Shown piece after piece: positions 46,062 to 56,508 of a DNA stretch of 60,311 nucleotides. The DNA is from Alkanindiges illinoisensis (GTDB taxonomy: Bacteria; Pseudomonadota; Gammaproteobacteria; Pseudomonadales; Moraxellaceae), in the NCBI RefSeq assembly GCF_004377485.1, contig NZ_SNTY01000016.1, positions 1 through 60,311 on the forward strand. Direction: 5' to 3'. The notes beneath the pieces were generated by a model that did no database searches, was not told the origin of the DNA, and saw only the letters and a program-made list of their open reading frames with translations. The translations under genes and the position numbers were made by a program. Every line of letters begins with the position of its first letter. Position 1 is the stretch's first letter.

Positions 46062-46553
46062 TTAACCATCTGCACGCAATTTGTCGAGTGCATTTTGATA
46101 GTGATTGGCATGACGTTTTTCGACAGTGGTTAGTGCAGCAAAGCGTTTGGCTGCCTTTTCCAGCACGGCCTTAAACTGCTCGGCATGCACGCGCGATTCC
46201 TCAATCTGCTCATCATATTCATTCACGGCTGCCTGATTGCCTTCTTCAACTGCCAGATGGCGAAACTTGGGATACATTTCAGTGTATTCGTAGGTTTCAC
46301 CTTCAATGGCAATTTCCAGCGCACGGGCAGGCGTCATTTTGGCTTTGGGATACAGTAAATCCAGATGACCAAAAGCGTGCATCACTTCCTGATTGGCGGT
46401 TTCTTCAAAAATGCGCGCGGTGTCGTCATCACCCATTTCGCGGGCCAGCTTGGCAAAGTAGCGATACTTGATGTGCGCCATTGCTTCACCGGCAAAGGCA
46501 GCTTCCAGATTCTCGATGGTGACCGACGCTGGTTTTATCTCTGAATTGTGCAT
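46062..46553 (-). CDS. Rubrerythrin-like diiron protein
   Basis: About 163 residues of the ferritin-like rubrerythrin domain: AFAGEAMAHIKYRYFA, EETANQEVMHAFGHLD, EGETYEYTEMYP and EESRVHAEQFK supply the Glu/His iron ligands. It lacks the C-terminal rubredoxin domain of classical rubrerythrin; the separate RubA encoded just downstream could serve as electron donor. Reduces hydrogen peroxide in the cytoplasm. ATG at 46553 follows GAGGG. Confidence 0.9.
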   Translation of the reverse strand: MHNSEIKPASVTIENLEAAFAGEAMAHIKYRYFAKLAREMGDDDTARIFEETANQEVMHAFGHLDLLYPKAKMTPARALEIAIEGETYEYTEMYPKFRHLAVEEGNQAAVNEYDEQIEESRVHAEQFKAVLEKAAKRFAALTTVEKRHANHYQNALDKLRADG

Positions 46554-46811
46554 GATTACCCTCATAAAAAATGCAGACTGTTATTACAAAGTGCTTAAGT
46601 GACTGGCAACCTCAATAACGCGAGCTGCTTAAGTGATAAAGCCAGTATCAGGTAAAATGGTTTAGATGTAAAAACGATTGTTTTTATAAAAATGATTGGT
46701 TTTTTAGATTTTAAAATAAAGCCGGTCATTGGCTAAAGCTACTTTGTCTTATACAAGCGGTAATCAGACAAAGTAGTTTTAATAATTAACGAATCACTAT
46801 TGAGAGCACTC

Positions 46812-47264
46812 TCAAGCCACAGCAGGTTTTTTAAACACCACTACCTTGGTGGTTGTATCTTGCACCACCTGATCATGCTGGTTTTTGGTCAGGCTGTGAT
46901 AGGTAACGATGCCCATATTGGGCTTACTTTGGGAAACTTTAATATCCACAATTTCGGCTTCAACACGCAAGGTATCACCGGGGCGGGTGGGCGTGGGCCA
47001 TTTTAAATGGCAATCAATACCAATCAGGCCATTGGCAACATGCAGGGTTTCAGTCCATAGCTTCATGGTAATGGACGCGGTTTGCCAGCCACTGGCAGCC
47101 AGCCCATTAAACAAAGTGTCCTTGGCAAGCTCATCATCCAGATGAAACGGCTGAGGATCATACTCACTGGCAAATTCCAGTAGCTGGTCTTTTTCCAGTG
47201 TATAACTTGGGCTGGTGAAGCGGTCACCAATGGTTAAATCATCCAGATACAATGGAGCAGTCAT
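46812..47264 (-). CDS. MaoC-like dehydratase/hydratase
   Basis: About 150-residue hot-dog-fold protein: FTSPSYTLEKDQLLEFASEY, then DPQPFHLDDELAKDTLFNGL carries the Asp and His of the R-hydratase motif (YDPQPFHLD), followed by GWQTA. Likely hydrates short enoyl-CoA substrates. ATG at 47264 is preferred over 47279 or 47273 for ribosome-site spacing. A 258-bp gap to the rubrerythrin gene shows nothing. Confidence 0.85.
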   Translation of the reverse strand: MTAPLYLDDLTIGDRFTSPSYTLEKDQLLEFASEYDPQPFHLDDELAKDTLFNGLAASGWQTASITMKLWTETLHVANGLIGIDCHLKWPTPTRPGDTLRVEAEIVDIKVSQSKPNMGIVTYHSLTKNQHDQVVQDTTTKVVVFKKPAVA

Positions 47265-47393
47265 GCAGCTCATCCTCATATTTTTATCGAAAATTAATTA
47301 TTTAATGATTCATTAATGTTGTCCATGCATAAAGCTTTACCCTTTAGTCGAAAAATAAAACCTCTGCGAACCTTTGCTTGATGAAACATGCAT

Positions 47394-47432
47394 AAAAAAA
47401 TAGTCATCCTAAAATGGCTCTAGGATGACTAT
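47394..47432 (-). terminator. Terminator after zinc alcohol dehydrogenase gene
   Basis: ATAGTCATCCTA / TAGGATGACTAT perfect 12-bp stem; on the minus strand it is followed by TTTTTTT. Confidence 0.8.
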
Positions 47433-47542
47433 GTGAGTAAAACAATAAGAAAAAATATTAGCAATAAAGCTGCGAGAACTAAGGCTTAATTCCAGCAGCC
47501 TGATTTTAATAGCTTGTTTCCACTAAATAGCATGGAAAATAA

Positions 47543-48706
47543 TTAAGGCGTCAGGATTACTTTCCGACACTCGTCCTCACGGCCATCAAAAATGCGATAG
47601 CCTTCAGCAGCGTCTTCCAGCTTCATACGATGGGAAATAATAATCTCAGGATTTAAGTCCCCATTTTCAACATGCTGTAACAGCTCAGGCAGGAAGCGAT
47701 GCACATGAGTTTGACCCATTTTAAAGGTAAGGCCCTTATCAAAGGCATCACCAAACAGGAAACCATGAATTGGTCCGGCATATACACCCGGCACGCTCAC
47801 CACACCACCACGACGTACCGCTGCAATACACTGACGCAATGCTGCACCACTGGAGCCTTCAATTTTCAGGTTGGTAAGCACAGTTTCAATCATGCTGCCT
47901 TTGGCTTCAAAACCTACCGCATCAATCACGGCATCTACACCACGCTGGCCTGCCGTTTGACTGATAATAAATTCAGCAGCATCCACCTTGTCAAAATTAA
48001 CGGGAATGACGCCATAAGTTTCTTGGGCATAACGCAGGCGATAATCGTTGTGGTCTGCCATAAAAATTTGTTCTGCACCCTGTAAGCGGGCACAGGCTGC
48101 AGCCATTAGACCAACCGGGCCTGCCCCATAAATGGCTAGACTTGAGCCTTTTTTAACCTGCGCATTCACCACGGCCTGCCAGCCTGTGGGCAGAATGTCT
48201 GTCAGGAACAATACTTTTTCATCAGGCAACGAGCCCGGTACTTTAAACGGTCCTACATTGCCTTTCGGTACGCGAACATATTCGGCCTGACCACCGGGCA
48301 CACCACCATATAAATGACTAAACCCAAACAGGGCAGCACCGGGAGGAATTTGTTTTTTGTTTAAAATAGCGCCACGGCCAGTATTGGTATTTTCACAGGC
48401 TGCAGTCAGCTCGTGTTCACAGAAAAAACAATGTCCACAGGCAATCACAAATGGAATAATCACACGGTCACCTTTTTGAACTTCAGTGACGGCTGGCCCA
48501 ACTTCTTCCACAATGCCCATAAATTCATGGCCAAAAATATCGCCGTCCATGGTGGCAGGAATTTTGCCACGATAAAGGTGCAAATCAGAACCACAAATTG
48601 CAGTGGCGGTAACCCGAAGGATAACGTCATCAGGTTCCTGAATTACTGGATCGGGTACAGTTTCAACTCGAACATCTCTGGCACCATGGTAGGTCAATGC
48701 GCGCAT
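47543..48706 (-). CDS. Zinc-dependent alcohol dehydrogenase (formaldehyde-dehydrogenase-like)
   Basis: 387-residue MDR-family enzyme. Catalytic zinc ligands C38 (AICGSDLH) and H60 (GHEFMG); structural zinc Cys set in [15 protein letters not shown]; Rossmann motif [11 protein letters not shown]. The long form with the extra [20 protein letters not shown] stretch and late [13 protein letters not shown] matches the glutathione-independent formaldehyde-dehydrogenase-like branch. The actual substrate is not known. Single-gene unit with its own terminator. Confidence 0.9.
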   Translation of the reverse strand: MRALTYHGARDVRVETVPDPVIQEPDDVILRVTATAICGSDLHLYRGKIPATMDGDIFGHEFMGIVEEVGPAVTEVQKGDRVIIPFVIACGHCFFCEHELTAACENTNTGRGAILNKKQIPPGAALFGFSHLYGGVPGGQAEYVRVPKGNVGPFKVPGSLPDEKVLFLTDILPTGWQAVVNAQVKKGSSLAIYGAGPVGLMAAACARLQGAEQIFMADHNDYRLRYAQETYGVIPVNFDKVDAAEFIISQTAGQRGVDAVIDAVGFEAKGSMIETVLTNLKIEGSSGAALRQCIAAVRRGGVVSVPGVYAGPIHGFLFGDAFDKGLTFKMGQTHVHRFLPELLQHVENGDLNPEIIISHRMKLEDAAEGYRIFDGREDECRKVILTP

Positions 48707-49030
48707 TATTTTATCCTCAAATATTAGAATGAAAGCTAGGACTATCGGCCTTAAAACGTTTAGTTATACTGCCAGTGGCTTGTAGGCATTCCCGAGTTGA
48801 TTTGGTATTAAAAACAATGACGGCGTGTTAATTAGATAATAGTTATAAGAGAATAAGGTTAAAAATTGTACACATACGAAGAGATAAAAAATAATACACA
48901 CCATGATGGCACATTTGTATTTAAAACCCTCTCGCGAATAGATGAGCGGGCATGGTTCGCGTTGGTGTCAAAATATGGGTTTTCTGCTATGATTGCTGCC
49001 TTATTTTTTCCTAACGCTTAGAGGCAGATA
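48707..49030. other. Promoter region ADH / lysS
   Basis: 324-bp divergent spacer carrying both promoters. The lysS side ends with AGAGGCAGATA before the ATG. No gene, repeat or clear operator seen. Confidence 0.55.
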
Positions 49031-50584
49031 ATGGCGCAGTCAGGTCAGCACAATTCAGGCCAAGCCACGTCGGATCAAGTTCCGAACGATCAACAAATTT
49101 CTGAAAACGACTTAATTGCGCAGCGTCATGCCAAGCTAAATGCCATTGTAGAAAAGGCCAAGCAAACAGGCAGCAATGCATGGCCAAATCACTTTAAACG
49201 TGATCATTATGCGGGTGACTTGCAGGAACAATACAAGGACAGCAGCAAGGAAGATCTGGCAGCGACTGCAATTTCAGTCACTGTAGCAGGCCGCCTGATG
49301 CTAAACCGTGGCTCGTTCATGGTGTTGCAGGACATGACAGGCCGCATCCAGTTGTACGTAAATCGCAAAGTGTTGTCTGCTGATGAACTGGAACTGATCA
49401 AGCAGCTTGACCTTGGCGATATTATTGCAGCCAAAGGCACACTGGCCCGCTCAGGCAAGGGCGATTTGTATGTGGACTTGACCAGTATTGAACTGCTCAC
49501 CAAATCCTTACGTCCATTGCCTGACAAGTTTCATGGCTTAAGCGATACCGAAGCCAAATACCGCAAGCGTTACCTTGATTTAATCACCAATGAAGACACC
49601 CGCCGAACCTTTGAAATCCGTGCCAAAGTGATTGCAGGTATCCGTGAATACCTAATTGGCGAACGCTTTATGGAAGTGGAAACGCCCATGATGCATGTGA
49701 TTCCGGGTGGCGCAGCAGCGCGTCCGTTTGTGACTCATCACAATGCGCTGGACATGGAGCTGTATTTACGCATTGCACCTGAGCTGTATTTAAAGCGTCT
49801 GGTGGTTGGCGGTTTTGAACGGGTATTTGAGATTAACCGCAATTTCCGTAATGAAGGCGTGTCTACCCGGCATAATCCTGAATTTACCATGATTGAGTTT
49901 TATCAGGCCTATGCTGATTACAAAGACCTGATGCAGCTCACTGAGAACATGCTGGAAAAACTGGCACTGGACATTCTGGGCAGCACCGATGTGCCGTATC
50001 AAGGTGAAGTATTTAGCTTTAAAGGGCCTTATAAAAAGATTTCCATAGTGAATGCCATTCTAGAAAACAACCCTGAACTAACTCGCGACCAGGTCAATGA
50101 CCGCGAGTTTCTGGCTGGCTTTGTGCAAAATACCTTAAAAGAGCAGGTAAAACCTGGCTTTGGTCTGGGCAAGCTGCAAACCATTGTGTTTGAAGAAACT
50201 GTGGAAACCAAGCTGCGCCAACCCACGTTTATTACTGAATATCCGGCAGAAACCTCACCGCTGGCCCGTCGTAGCGATACTAACCCGCATGTGACTGACC
50301 GCTTTGAATTCTTTATTGGTGGCCGTGAGCTGGCCAATGGCTTTAGCGAGTTAAATGATCCGATTGATCAGGCCGAACGCTTTCAGGCTCAGGTGGCTGA
50401 AAAAGACGCCGGTGATGATGAAGCCATGCATTATGATGCTGATTTTATTGAAGCACTGGAATATGGCTTGCCACCAACCGCAGGTCAGGGCATTGGCATT
50501 GACCGTTTGGTAATGCTGTTTGCTGATGCGGCCAGTATCCGTGATGTGATTTTGTTCCCACATATGCGCAGAAAAGACGTTTAA
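49031..50584 (+). CDS. lysS: Lysyl-tRNA synthetase (class II)
   Basis: 517 residues: OB-fold anticodon domain ([20 protein letters not shown]), motif 2 around [21 protein letters not shown] and motif 3 [13 protein letters not shown]. Has a polar ~25-residue N-terminal extension rich in Gln and Ser. Ends with a good terminator. Confidence 0.97.
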   Translation: MAQSGQHNSGQATSDQVPNDQQISENDLIAQRHAKLNAIVEKAKQTGSNAWPNHFKRDHYAGDLQEQYKDSSKEDLAATAISVTVAGRLMLNRGSFMVLQDMTGRIQLYVNRKVLSADELELIKQLDLGDIIAAKGTLARSGKGDLYVDLTSIELLTKSLRPLPDKFHGLSDTEAKYRKRYLDLITNEDTRRTFEIRAKVIAGIREYLIGERFMEVETPMMHVIPGGAAARPFVTHHNALDMELYLRIAPELYLKRLVVGGFERVFEINRNFRNEGVSTRHNPEFTMIEFYQAYADYKDLMQLTENMLEKLALDILGSTDVPYQGEVFSFKGPYKKISIVNAILENNPELTRDQVNDREFLAGFVQNTLKEQVKPGFGLGKLQTIVFEETVETKLRQPTFITEYPAETSPLARRSDTNPHVTDRFEFFIGGRELANGFSELNDPIDQAERFQAQVAEKDAGDDEAMHYDADFIEALEYGLPPTAGQGIGIDRLVMLFADAASIRDVILFPHMRRKDV

Positions 50585-50599
50585 TTTAAGCTAATTGAA

Positions 50600-50628
50600 A
50601 AATCCCGCCAAATGGTGGGATTTTTTTA
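50600..50628 (+). terminator. Terminator after lysS
   Basis: AATCCCGCC / GGTGGGATT stem (one-base offset) followed by TTTTTTT. Confidence 0.8.
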
Positions 50629-51757
50629 ATCTATTTATATAAATCTTCTTCAATATTAGAAAAGTTTAATGACTAATCCGGTTCTTTGATAAAAAGTGCA
50701 ATACCAATAATAGCCAGCAGTCCTGTCTGCATAAAAACATTCTTATTCAGGCCCTCATAATATTGCTGTGAGAAAAATAAAATAATGATAAAACCAATAC
50801 CGTAAATTATTTTATAAAGGCTATTAGCAAATATATAGAAAACACCCGAAAATGCAATAATAAGAGACCCTACTACCATGTAATTAAGATCCCAGATAAG
50901 AGTATGAAGGCTTGCAAATAATGTAAGAAAACCACCAGTTACCAATGCCTGTGGACTGCTGAACCCCTTTAAAGAATAATAATTATAAATGATCAGACAT
51001 GGTAACAAGATCAATAGCAATTTAAAGTAAATCTGATATTTTGAAGTTAAAAAGAAACTTATTTTCTTCAGTGTAATCGGATGATCATTAATAGTAAGAC
51101 GCATCCAGCGAAGCTGATAATGATCTTGAAGAAATGTATTTACTATTATGGCTAAATTTCGTGGACTATCGACTTCATAAACGTTTGGCTTGGTATAGCC
51201 ATAAAATATTGAGGTGTTGCCAGAATGGTTTGGCTCATAAAATGTATGATCATTATTGAAAGTTGCAACATTATAAATTTCATGATGATCATATGAGTTT
51301 TTTAAGGCCAGCCGTTCAATAGGACAGTGCAAATATTTGGATAACGGTATACAAACCGGTAAACTGTAGATCTCAGACTGTCCTGAACCGTAGGATTCTT
51401 TACCTGCATAATCAATATAAACATAGAGTTTATTGGTAGGACTTTGATAATTAATCGTCGGCGATACCCAGCTATTTTCACCTAAAACTTTGGTCATCTC
51501 TGTAGCATTTAAAGAAACCTCAATCGGTTTATCATGTGAACCTGTGAGCGGAATCATCCATTGTTTATCAGCTGCAATAGGTTTTGTAGATTCAATGTCA
51601 TATAAAATAGGAGGAGTCTGATAGTATTTTTCCGCATCACTCAATGGTTTGCCCGAAAAAAGAAGGAACATAATCCCAAAAAAAGCTATAGTGATGTGTG
51701 CTGAAAAAACAGGAGGGTTTAACTTGGTAAACTATACATACTCATTAGGAGTTTACC

Positions 51758-52057
51758 ATGAGCAAGAAACACAAGACTTACACCGCAGAATTTAAAGCTG
51801 AAGCCATAAAAGCCATTGAAGAGAACCAAGGCAATGTCTCGGAATCCGCTAGACAACTTGGCATTTCAATGCAAACCCTTTCGAACTGGAATAACAAAGC
51901 AAAGGCTGGAACTTTAGCAGGCACAAAACAGTATTCACCTGATCTAAACGCTCTACTCGAAGAAAATAAAAAACTCAAACAACAGCTCAAAATAGCTGAA
52001 ATGGAACGTGAATTTTTAAAAAAGGCAGCAGCGTACTTTGCCAAAGAAAGTCAGTAA
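51758..52057 (+). CDS. IS3 transposase OrfA
   Basis: 99 residues: helix-turn-helix domain (YTAEFKAEAIKAIEENQG; SESARQLGISMQTLSNW) and a leucine-zipper-like C-terminus (LNALLEENKKLKQQLKIAEM). Near the end the sequence T5-A6-G (52015-52026) is a typical -1 slippery site for making the OrfAB fusion. Confidence 0.93.
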   Translation: MSKKHKTYTAEFKAEAIKAIEENQGNVSESARQLGISMQTLSNWNNKAKAGTLAGTKQYSPDLNALLEENKKLKQQLKIAEMEREFLKKAAAYFAKESQ

Positions 52058-52068
52058 GGTACGCCTAT

Positions 52069-52923
52069 ATGAAACAAAAAAGATATTCTTTTCCAATTAC
52101 CTTAATGGCTCGATTACTTCATGTTTCAGTTTCATGTTTTTATGATTGGCTCAAGAGAGGCGTGAGCAAAAGAACGATTCAACGAAATCAACAGACGATA
52201 TTGGTGAAAATAGCCCATGAGGAGACAAGGCAGAGCTATGGTTATATTCGATTAACCAAATACTTACAAGCTCAGGGTATAAAAATGAGTATGTACGCTG
52301 TACGTCAGATAAAAGCGCTGAACCACCTGTATTGTAAGCGACACAAGCGTTTTAAAAGGACTACGAATAGTGACCATAATCGAGCGATCTATGAAAACCT
52401 GCTGGAGCAACAATTCTCAATGACTAGACCAAATCAAGCATGGTCAAGTGATATTACGTACATATGGACTGTTGAAGGATGGCTGTACTTAGCAGCGGTA
52501 AAAGACCTTTACACGAAGCAAGTGGTTGGCTATAGCTTAAATGAGCGCATGACAGCACAGCTTGTTTGTAATGCGCTAAATATGGCTATTCACAATCAAA
52601 AACCAACCAAAGAACTGATTGTGCATTCAGACAGAGGAAGTCAATATTGCAGCCATGAATATCGAAATATACTTGAGCAATATGGTTTTCAAGGTTCAAT
52701 GAGCAAGCGCGGAGACTGTTACGATAATGCACCGATTGAAAGCTTTTGGGGAATACTGAAAAATGAGTTAGTGCATCATTACAACTATCAAACCAGAGAA
52801 GAAGCCAAAGCAGATATTATAAAATACATTGAATTATTTTATAATCATCGAAGAATTCAAAAGGGTTTGGGTTTTAAGACACCAAATCAAATGGCCGAAG
52901 ACTTTTATAAGTTGGCTGCCTAG
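52069..52923 (+). CDS. IS3 transposase OrfB (DDE integrase)
   Basis: 284 residues: HTH_21 domain (SYGYIRLTKYLQAQGIKM) then rve integrase core with Asp in WSSDITYIW, Asp in VHSDRGSQY and Glu in APIESFWGILKNEL. In the -1 frame relative to OrfA; probably made mainly as the OrfAB fusion. Confidence 0.95.
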   Translation: MKQKRYSFPITLMARLLHVSVSCFYDWLKRGVSKRTIQRNQQTILVKIAHEETRQSYGYIRLTKYLQAQGIKMSMYAVRQIKALNHLYCKRHKRFKRTTNSDHNRAIYENLLEQQFSMTRPNQAWSSDITYIWTVEGWLYLAAVKDLYTKQVVGYSLNERMTAQLVCNALNMAIHNQKPTKELIVHSDRGSQYCSHEYRNILEQYGFQGSMSKRGDCYDNAPIESFWGILKNELVHHYNYQTREEAKADIIKYIELFYNHRRIQKGLGFKTPNQMAEDFYKLAA

Positions 52924-53222
52924 AATCTCCCAAGGGAAAGTCTCCTGATAATTCAGCGTATATCATAGCTATAATTATTCCTAACAGGAGTGGAGTATTC
53001 CTTGTACGAAATTTCTCAAAATCCTCTTTAAGATTAAAGCCCTTAATCATAATATCCCTTAATATAAAAATTTATTAATTTTGGCTGTAGACGACTAAAC
53101 ATAAATAGAAATTTTCTATTCCCAATTAAGAAAAAATTGCAGTTATTTTTTATATTGGCAGATGATTATAATCATCATTAAATAAGTTTCGATTAAAGAT
53201 AAAGATCAAATAAAATCGAGAG

Positions 53223-53837
53223 CTAGGTGTTTATGAAATCAACTTGCTTTTTAAGCAACTGTAATTGATCATAATCACTAGGATATTTCGATGAGTAAAT
53301 GCTATTGGCAAGTTGTATTGGATCATTTGCAATCATAACTTCTGCAATTCCGTCATAAATTTCATTCATTGATGCAAAATATGCCAATTGAGGTCTTATT
53401 AACTTCAGATGTAATTCAAAATTGCTTCTTGATCGACTGGTATCTTTGTTTTTTCTGTTTCTTAATTCGTTCTCAGCTATAGTTAAAATAAAATATTTAT
53501 CGGGAAATTTAATTTTTTGGTCTTTGAGAGCTATTGCATAAAAATCAATGACTGAATTTATATCTTGAAACCCTAAGTCGCTAAAAATCCAGTTATACCA
53601 TAAAGGCTGAAAGGGGTCGCCATCCAAAACTGCAATACCACCAGCAGCAGAGATTTGTTTGGCCATTGCCCAGCGCTCTAGTTGTTTTTCCAGATACCGT
53701 TCGGAATCTTTATTTGAATATCTTTGAAATAGTTCATTAACTTCAGAAATTCGTTTGCACCCGTACATTCTCTCAAGAGCTTTAGAGATCGTCGTTTTTC
53801 CAACGCTACTTGCTCCTTCAAGACATATAATTGACAC
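53223..53837 (-). CDS. P-loop nucleoside/nucleotide kinase-like protein
   Basis: 204 residues. Walker A GASSVGKTT at the N-terminus, a DGDPFQPLWYN motif (around residue 72) where deoxynucleoside kinases have their Asp-Arg substrate motif, and an Arg-rich lid-like segment NRKNKDTSRSRSNFELH. Starts at GTG 53837. Fold class is fairly clear; substrate is not. Low GC and many Lys/Asn/Ile codons set it apart from rlmM next door, and it lies beside an IS insertion, so horizontal acquisition is plausible. Confidence 0.7.
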   Translation of the reverse strand: MSIICLEGASSVGKTTISKALERMYGCKRISEVNELFQRYSNKDSERYLEKQLERWAMAKQISAAGGIAVLDGDPFQPLWYNWIFSDLGFQDINSVIDFYAIALKDQKIKFPDKYFILTIAENELRNRKNKDTSRSRSNFELHLKLIRPQLAYFASMNEIYDGIAEVMIANDPIQLANSIYSSKYPSDYDQLQLLKKQVDFINT

Positions 53838-53909
53838 TCGTTATTACCCATAAATAACCAAGGAATATTATGTTTCACTACTAACCCATAATATTCCTTA
53901 AAATTAAAT

Positions 53910-54971
53910 TTACTTCACTACCAAAAAACCAGTCACTTCTTCGCGGTCATGGTACAGATGACGAAATTGTAGCCGCTCAATTTTTTTACCTGATGGTTTT
54001 AAAGTTTCCTCAATAATTTCACGGCAGTATTCCAGTTCATCCAGACGATCTTTAACCGCCATCTTGAGTTGAAATATAGCACGCTGTGCATCACCAGCCG
54101 CCAGCCAGTCTGCAATAAGCTGAGTCACCCGCACCGGTTTTTCGGGTAGATCACACACCAGCCAGTGTACTGGACGGGGCGGACGATAAACAAAACCGTC
54201 AGCCTTGACATGTTCAACTTGACCGCTATCCAGCAGGCGCTCATTAAGCGTCCCATTATCCACGGCAATGACTTGTAAACCATGTTTAACCAGCTGATAA
54301 GTCCAGCCACCGGGACTGGCCCCCAGGTCTACTGCGGTTAAGCCTTCACGTAGCCATTCAGCCTGTTCTTCCTTATCCATAAAATAGGCAAAGGCTTCGG
54401 CCAGTTTTAGTGTAGAGCGACCTGGGGCATCCTGTAGCATTTTCAGGCGCGGAATACCCATTGGCCATTTCAGGGTTTCGCCGGCTTCGCTCACCCCAAG
54501 CCAGGCTGCTGTTCCATCAATAAATACCAGATGGGCACGCTGCTTGGCGTCACGGTTTAATATATTGGCTTTACCAGCGGCAGACAGCAGTGGTTTTTGC
54601 AGGCGGTGAAACAAATCGGCCATGCTGTTGCCATCATTGGTATCCGGGTTATCCAGATAAATGGCGCTGTAGGTCTGACCTTCCAGGGCACTTAAAATAG
54701 GGCTAATCCGGTCTTTATTGTCAAAATAAACTGGTGTTTTACTAATCAGTTTTATTACCTGACGTGCAAAAATAAGCTCGGAGGTTTTGGGAAACTGCTT
54801 GCTTTGCCCAAACCAGATCACCTGACCGCTTAGTTTTTCAAATTTGACATAACCATCGGCACCACGCTCACCAAACCAGCGTTCAAGCTCGCTACTGCAC
54901 TCGCGCTCAAAGCCAATGCGGCACAGAGCCAGTATGCCAACAATGGGCGGATTTTTAGGAGAATGTGACAT
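53910..54971 (-). CDS. rlmM: 23S rRNA C2498 2'-O-methyltransferase
   Basis: 353 residues: N-terminal THUMP-like region and C-terminal FtsJ-type Rossmann domain with the SAM motif DLGASPGGWTYQL and the Lys-Asp-Lys-Glu type residues (K in KADGF region, D in VCDLPEKP, K in FQLKMAVKD). Methylates C2498 of 23S rRNA before ribosome assembly. Confidence 0.93.
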   Translation of the reverse strand: MSHSPKNPPIVGILALCRIGFERECSSELERWFGERGADGYVKFEKLSGQVIWFGQSKQFPKTSELIFARQVIKLISKTPVYFDNKDRISPILSALEGQTYSAIYLDNPDTNDGNSMADLFHRLQKPLLSAAGKANILNRDAKQRAHLVFIDGTAAWLGVSEAGETLKWPMGIPRLKMLQDAPGRSTLKLAEAFAYFMDKEEQAEWLREGLTAVDLGASPGGWTYQLVKHGLQVIAVDNGTLNERLLDSGQVEHVKADGFVYRPPRPVHWLVCDLPEKPVRVTQLIADWLAAGDAQRAIFQLKMAVKDRLDELEYCREIIEETLKPSGKKIERLQFRHLYHDREEVTGFLVVK

Positions 54972-55248
54972 AACCGTTTAGCAACACAAAAAGAGTCGGC
55001 ATATTATAGGCGGCTTTTGCAATGGATAGGTCTTTTAGCCCGTTTAATTTTTAAATAGTACAGTTGCTATAAAACCGTCTTAATAACAATCAATTCATTT
55101 ACCTTTTTTAAGTTTATTTTAAGAAAATAGAAAATATGTGCTTATTTTTGCTGAAATTTTACTTAAAGCTTACAGCAAGCCTACATCGAATTGAGAATCG
55201 TTTGCTAATTTTAAGCCTGACTAATAAAGCGCTGTTAAGGAGCAGGCC

Positions 55249-55941
55249 ATGTCGGCTTATTTACGTTGTTTGGGTATTTCTACACTCATTGTGTCCAGTT
55301 TAGGCGTGGCCAGTGCTGCTTTCGCCGAGTTTAAGCAGACAGCCTTACCGTATGCCTATGGTGCGCTGGAACCCTCTATTGACAAGCAAACCATGGAAAT
55401 TCACTATGGCAAGCACCACAAGAGCTATGTGGATAATCTAAATAAGGAAATCAAGAATTACCCTGCACTGGATAAAATGAGCATTGAACAGGTACAGGCG
55501 CAAATTTCCAAATACAATACTGCGGTGCGCAATAATGCTGGCGGTCACTATAACCACAGCTTTTTCTGGGAAAGCTTAAGTCCGAAAGCCAAGGCCGGTA
55601 AACCCAGCGAGGCGTTGCTTAAACAAATCAATGCTGACTTTGGCTCGCTGGACGCCTTTGAGCAAAAATTTAATGAGGCCGCAACCAGCCGTTTTGGTTC
55701 TGGCTGGGCATGGCTGGTGCTGACACCTGATCATAAACTGGCTGTGACTTCGACCCCCAATCAGGACAATCCATTGATGGATATTGCCGAAACCAAAGGC
55801 CAGCCATTATTGGGTCTGGATGTTTGGGAACATGCCTATTATCTGAAATATCAAAACAAGCGTGCTGATTATACCAAGGCATTCTGGAATGTGGTGAACT
55901 GGAACAAGGTCAACCAGCGCTTTGAAGCAGCAATGAAATAG
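55249..55941 (+). CDS. Exported Fe/Mn superoxide dismutase
   Basis: 230 residues. A signal peptide (ISTLIVSSLGVASAAFA, cleavage after residue 26) precedes a complete Fe/Mn-SOD with metal ligands H52 (HYGKHH), H103 (NHSFFW), D191 and H195 (DVWEHAYYLKY). Fe/Mn-type SODs are normally cytoplasmic; this one should act in the periplasm. Fe or Mn preference cannot be assigned firmly. Confidence 0.92.
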   Translation: MSAYLRCLGISTLIVSSLGVASAAFAEFKQTALPYAYGALEPSIDKQTMEIHYGKHHKSYVDNLNKEIKNYPALDKMSIEQVQAQISKYNTAVRNNAGGHYNHSFFWESLSPKAKAGKPSEALLKQINADFGSLDAFEQKFNEAATSRFGSGWAWLVLTPDHKLAVTSTPNQDNPLMDIAETKGQPLLGLDVWEHAYYLKYQNKRADYTKAFWNVVNWNKVNQRFEAAMK

Positions 55942-55993
55942 GGATAAATTATTGTGAAAGCTAAGGCTTAAAACAGCTTTTAGCTTTTGAAAC

Positions 55994-56022
55994 AAAACCA
56001 GCTAAAATATGGCTGGTTTTTT
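55994..56022 (+). terminator. Terminator after SOD gene
   Basis: AAAACCAGC / GCTGGTTTT stem with TTTT following. Confidence 0.8.
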
Positions 56023-56039
56023 ATTGAATTGGTTTTGCT

Positions 56040-56504
56040 GTGATTCATATTATTTTATTTGAGCCGGAAATTCCCAGTAATACCGGCAATATTATTCGCC
56101 TGTGCGCCAATACAGGTGCCAAGCTGCACCTGATTGAGCCATTGGGCTTTGAGCTGGAAGATAAAAAACTAAAACGGGCAGGGTTGGATTATCATGAGTG
56201 GGCAGAGCTTAAAATCTGGCCATCCTTGCAGCCTTGTCTTGATGAGCTAAAAACACGGGGTATTGAAGCTGTTTTTCCAATGACCACCAAGGGCCAGCAT
56301 TCGCCGTTTGACCGTAACCTTAACCGTGATGTGGCTTTTTTGTTTGGGCCAGAAACCCGGGGCTTGCCAGAAGAAGTGCGCGTGAGTTTTCCGTTTGAGC
56401 ATTGGTTGCGCTTGCCGATGCAGCCTGAATCGCGTAGTCTGAATTTGTCCAATTCGGTGGCAGTAATGATCTATGAAGCATGGCGACAACAGGGTTTTAA
56501 GTAA
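56040..56504 (+). CDS. trmL: tRNA (cytidine/uridine-34 2'-O)-methyltransferase
   Basis: 154-residue SPOUT methyltransferase: [33 protein letters not shown] and the knot motif [18 protein letters not shown]. Methylates the wobble base of tRNA-Leu. Starts at GTG 56040. Confidence 0.94.
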   Translation: MIHIILFEPEIPSNTGNIIRLCANTGAKLHLIEPLGFELEDKKLKRAGLDYHEWAELKIWPSLQPCLDELKTRGIEAVFPMTTKGQHSPFDRNLNRDVAFLFGPETRGLPEEVRVSFPFEHWLRLPMQPESRSLNLSNSVAVMIYEAWRQQGFK

Positions 56505-56508
56505 TCCA

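Larger units (their letters stand above)
51692..52965 (+). mobile_element. IS3-family insertion sequence, intact
   Basis: 1274 bp. The ends TGATGTGTGCTGAAAAAACA (left) and TGATATACGCTGAATTATCA (right, complement) are imperfect inverted repeats. Flanked by the 3-bp direct repeat TAG (51689-51691 and 52966-52968), typical for IS3. Both ORFs are intact, so the insertion looks recent. A diverged relative begins at 60185. Confidence 0.93.
50673..53050 (-). pseudogene. Polytopic membrane protein gene split by IS3 insertion
   Basis: Before insertion the gene ran from ATG 53050 (AAGGG upstream) through 52969, then from 51691 to 50673. These pieces total 1101 nt, or 366 codons plus stop, so removal of the IS and one TAG duplicate restores the frame exactly. 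The product begins MIKGFNLKEDFEKF, has one N-terminal membrane helix (LLLGIIIAIAFFGIMFLL), a ~190-residue periplasmic-like region with Tyr-rich segments and two Cys, then about six membrane helices. I do not recognise the family. The large fragment could still be translated from MFLLFSGKP (51671) but would lack part of the first helix. Confidence 0.85.
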
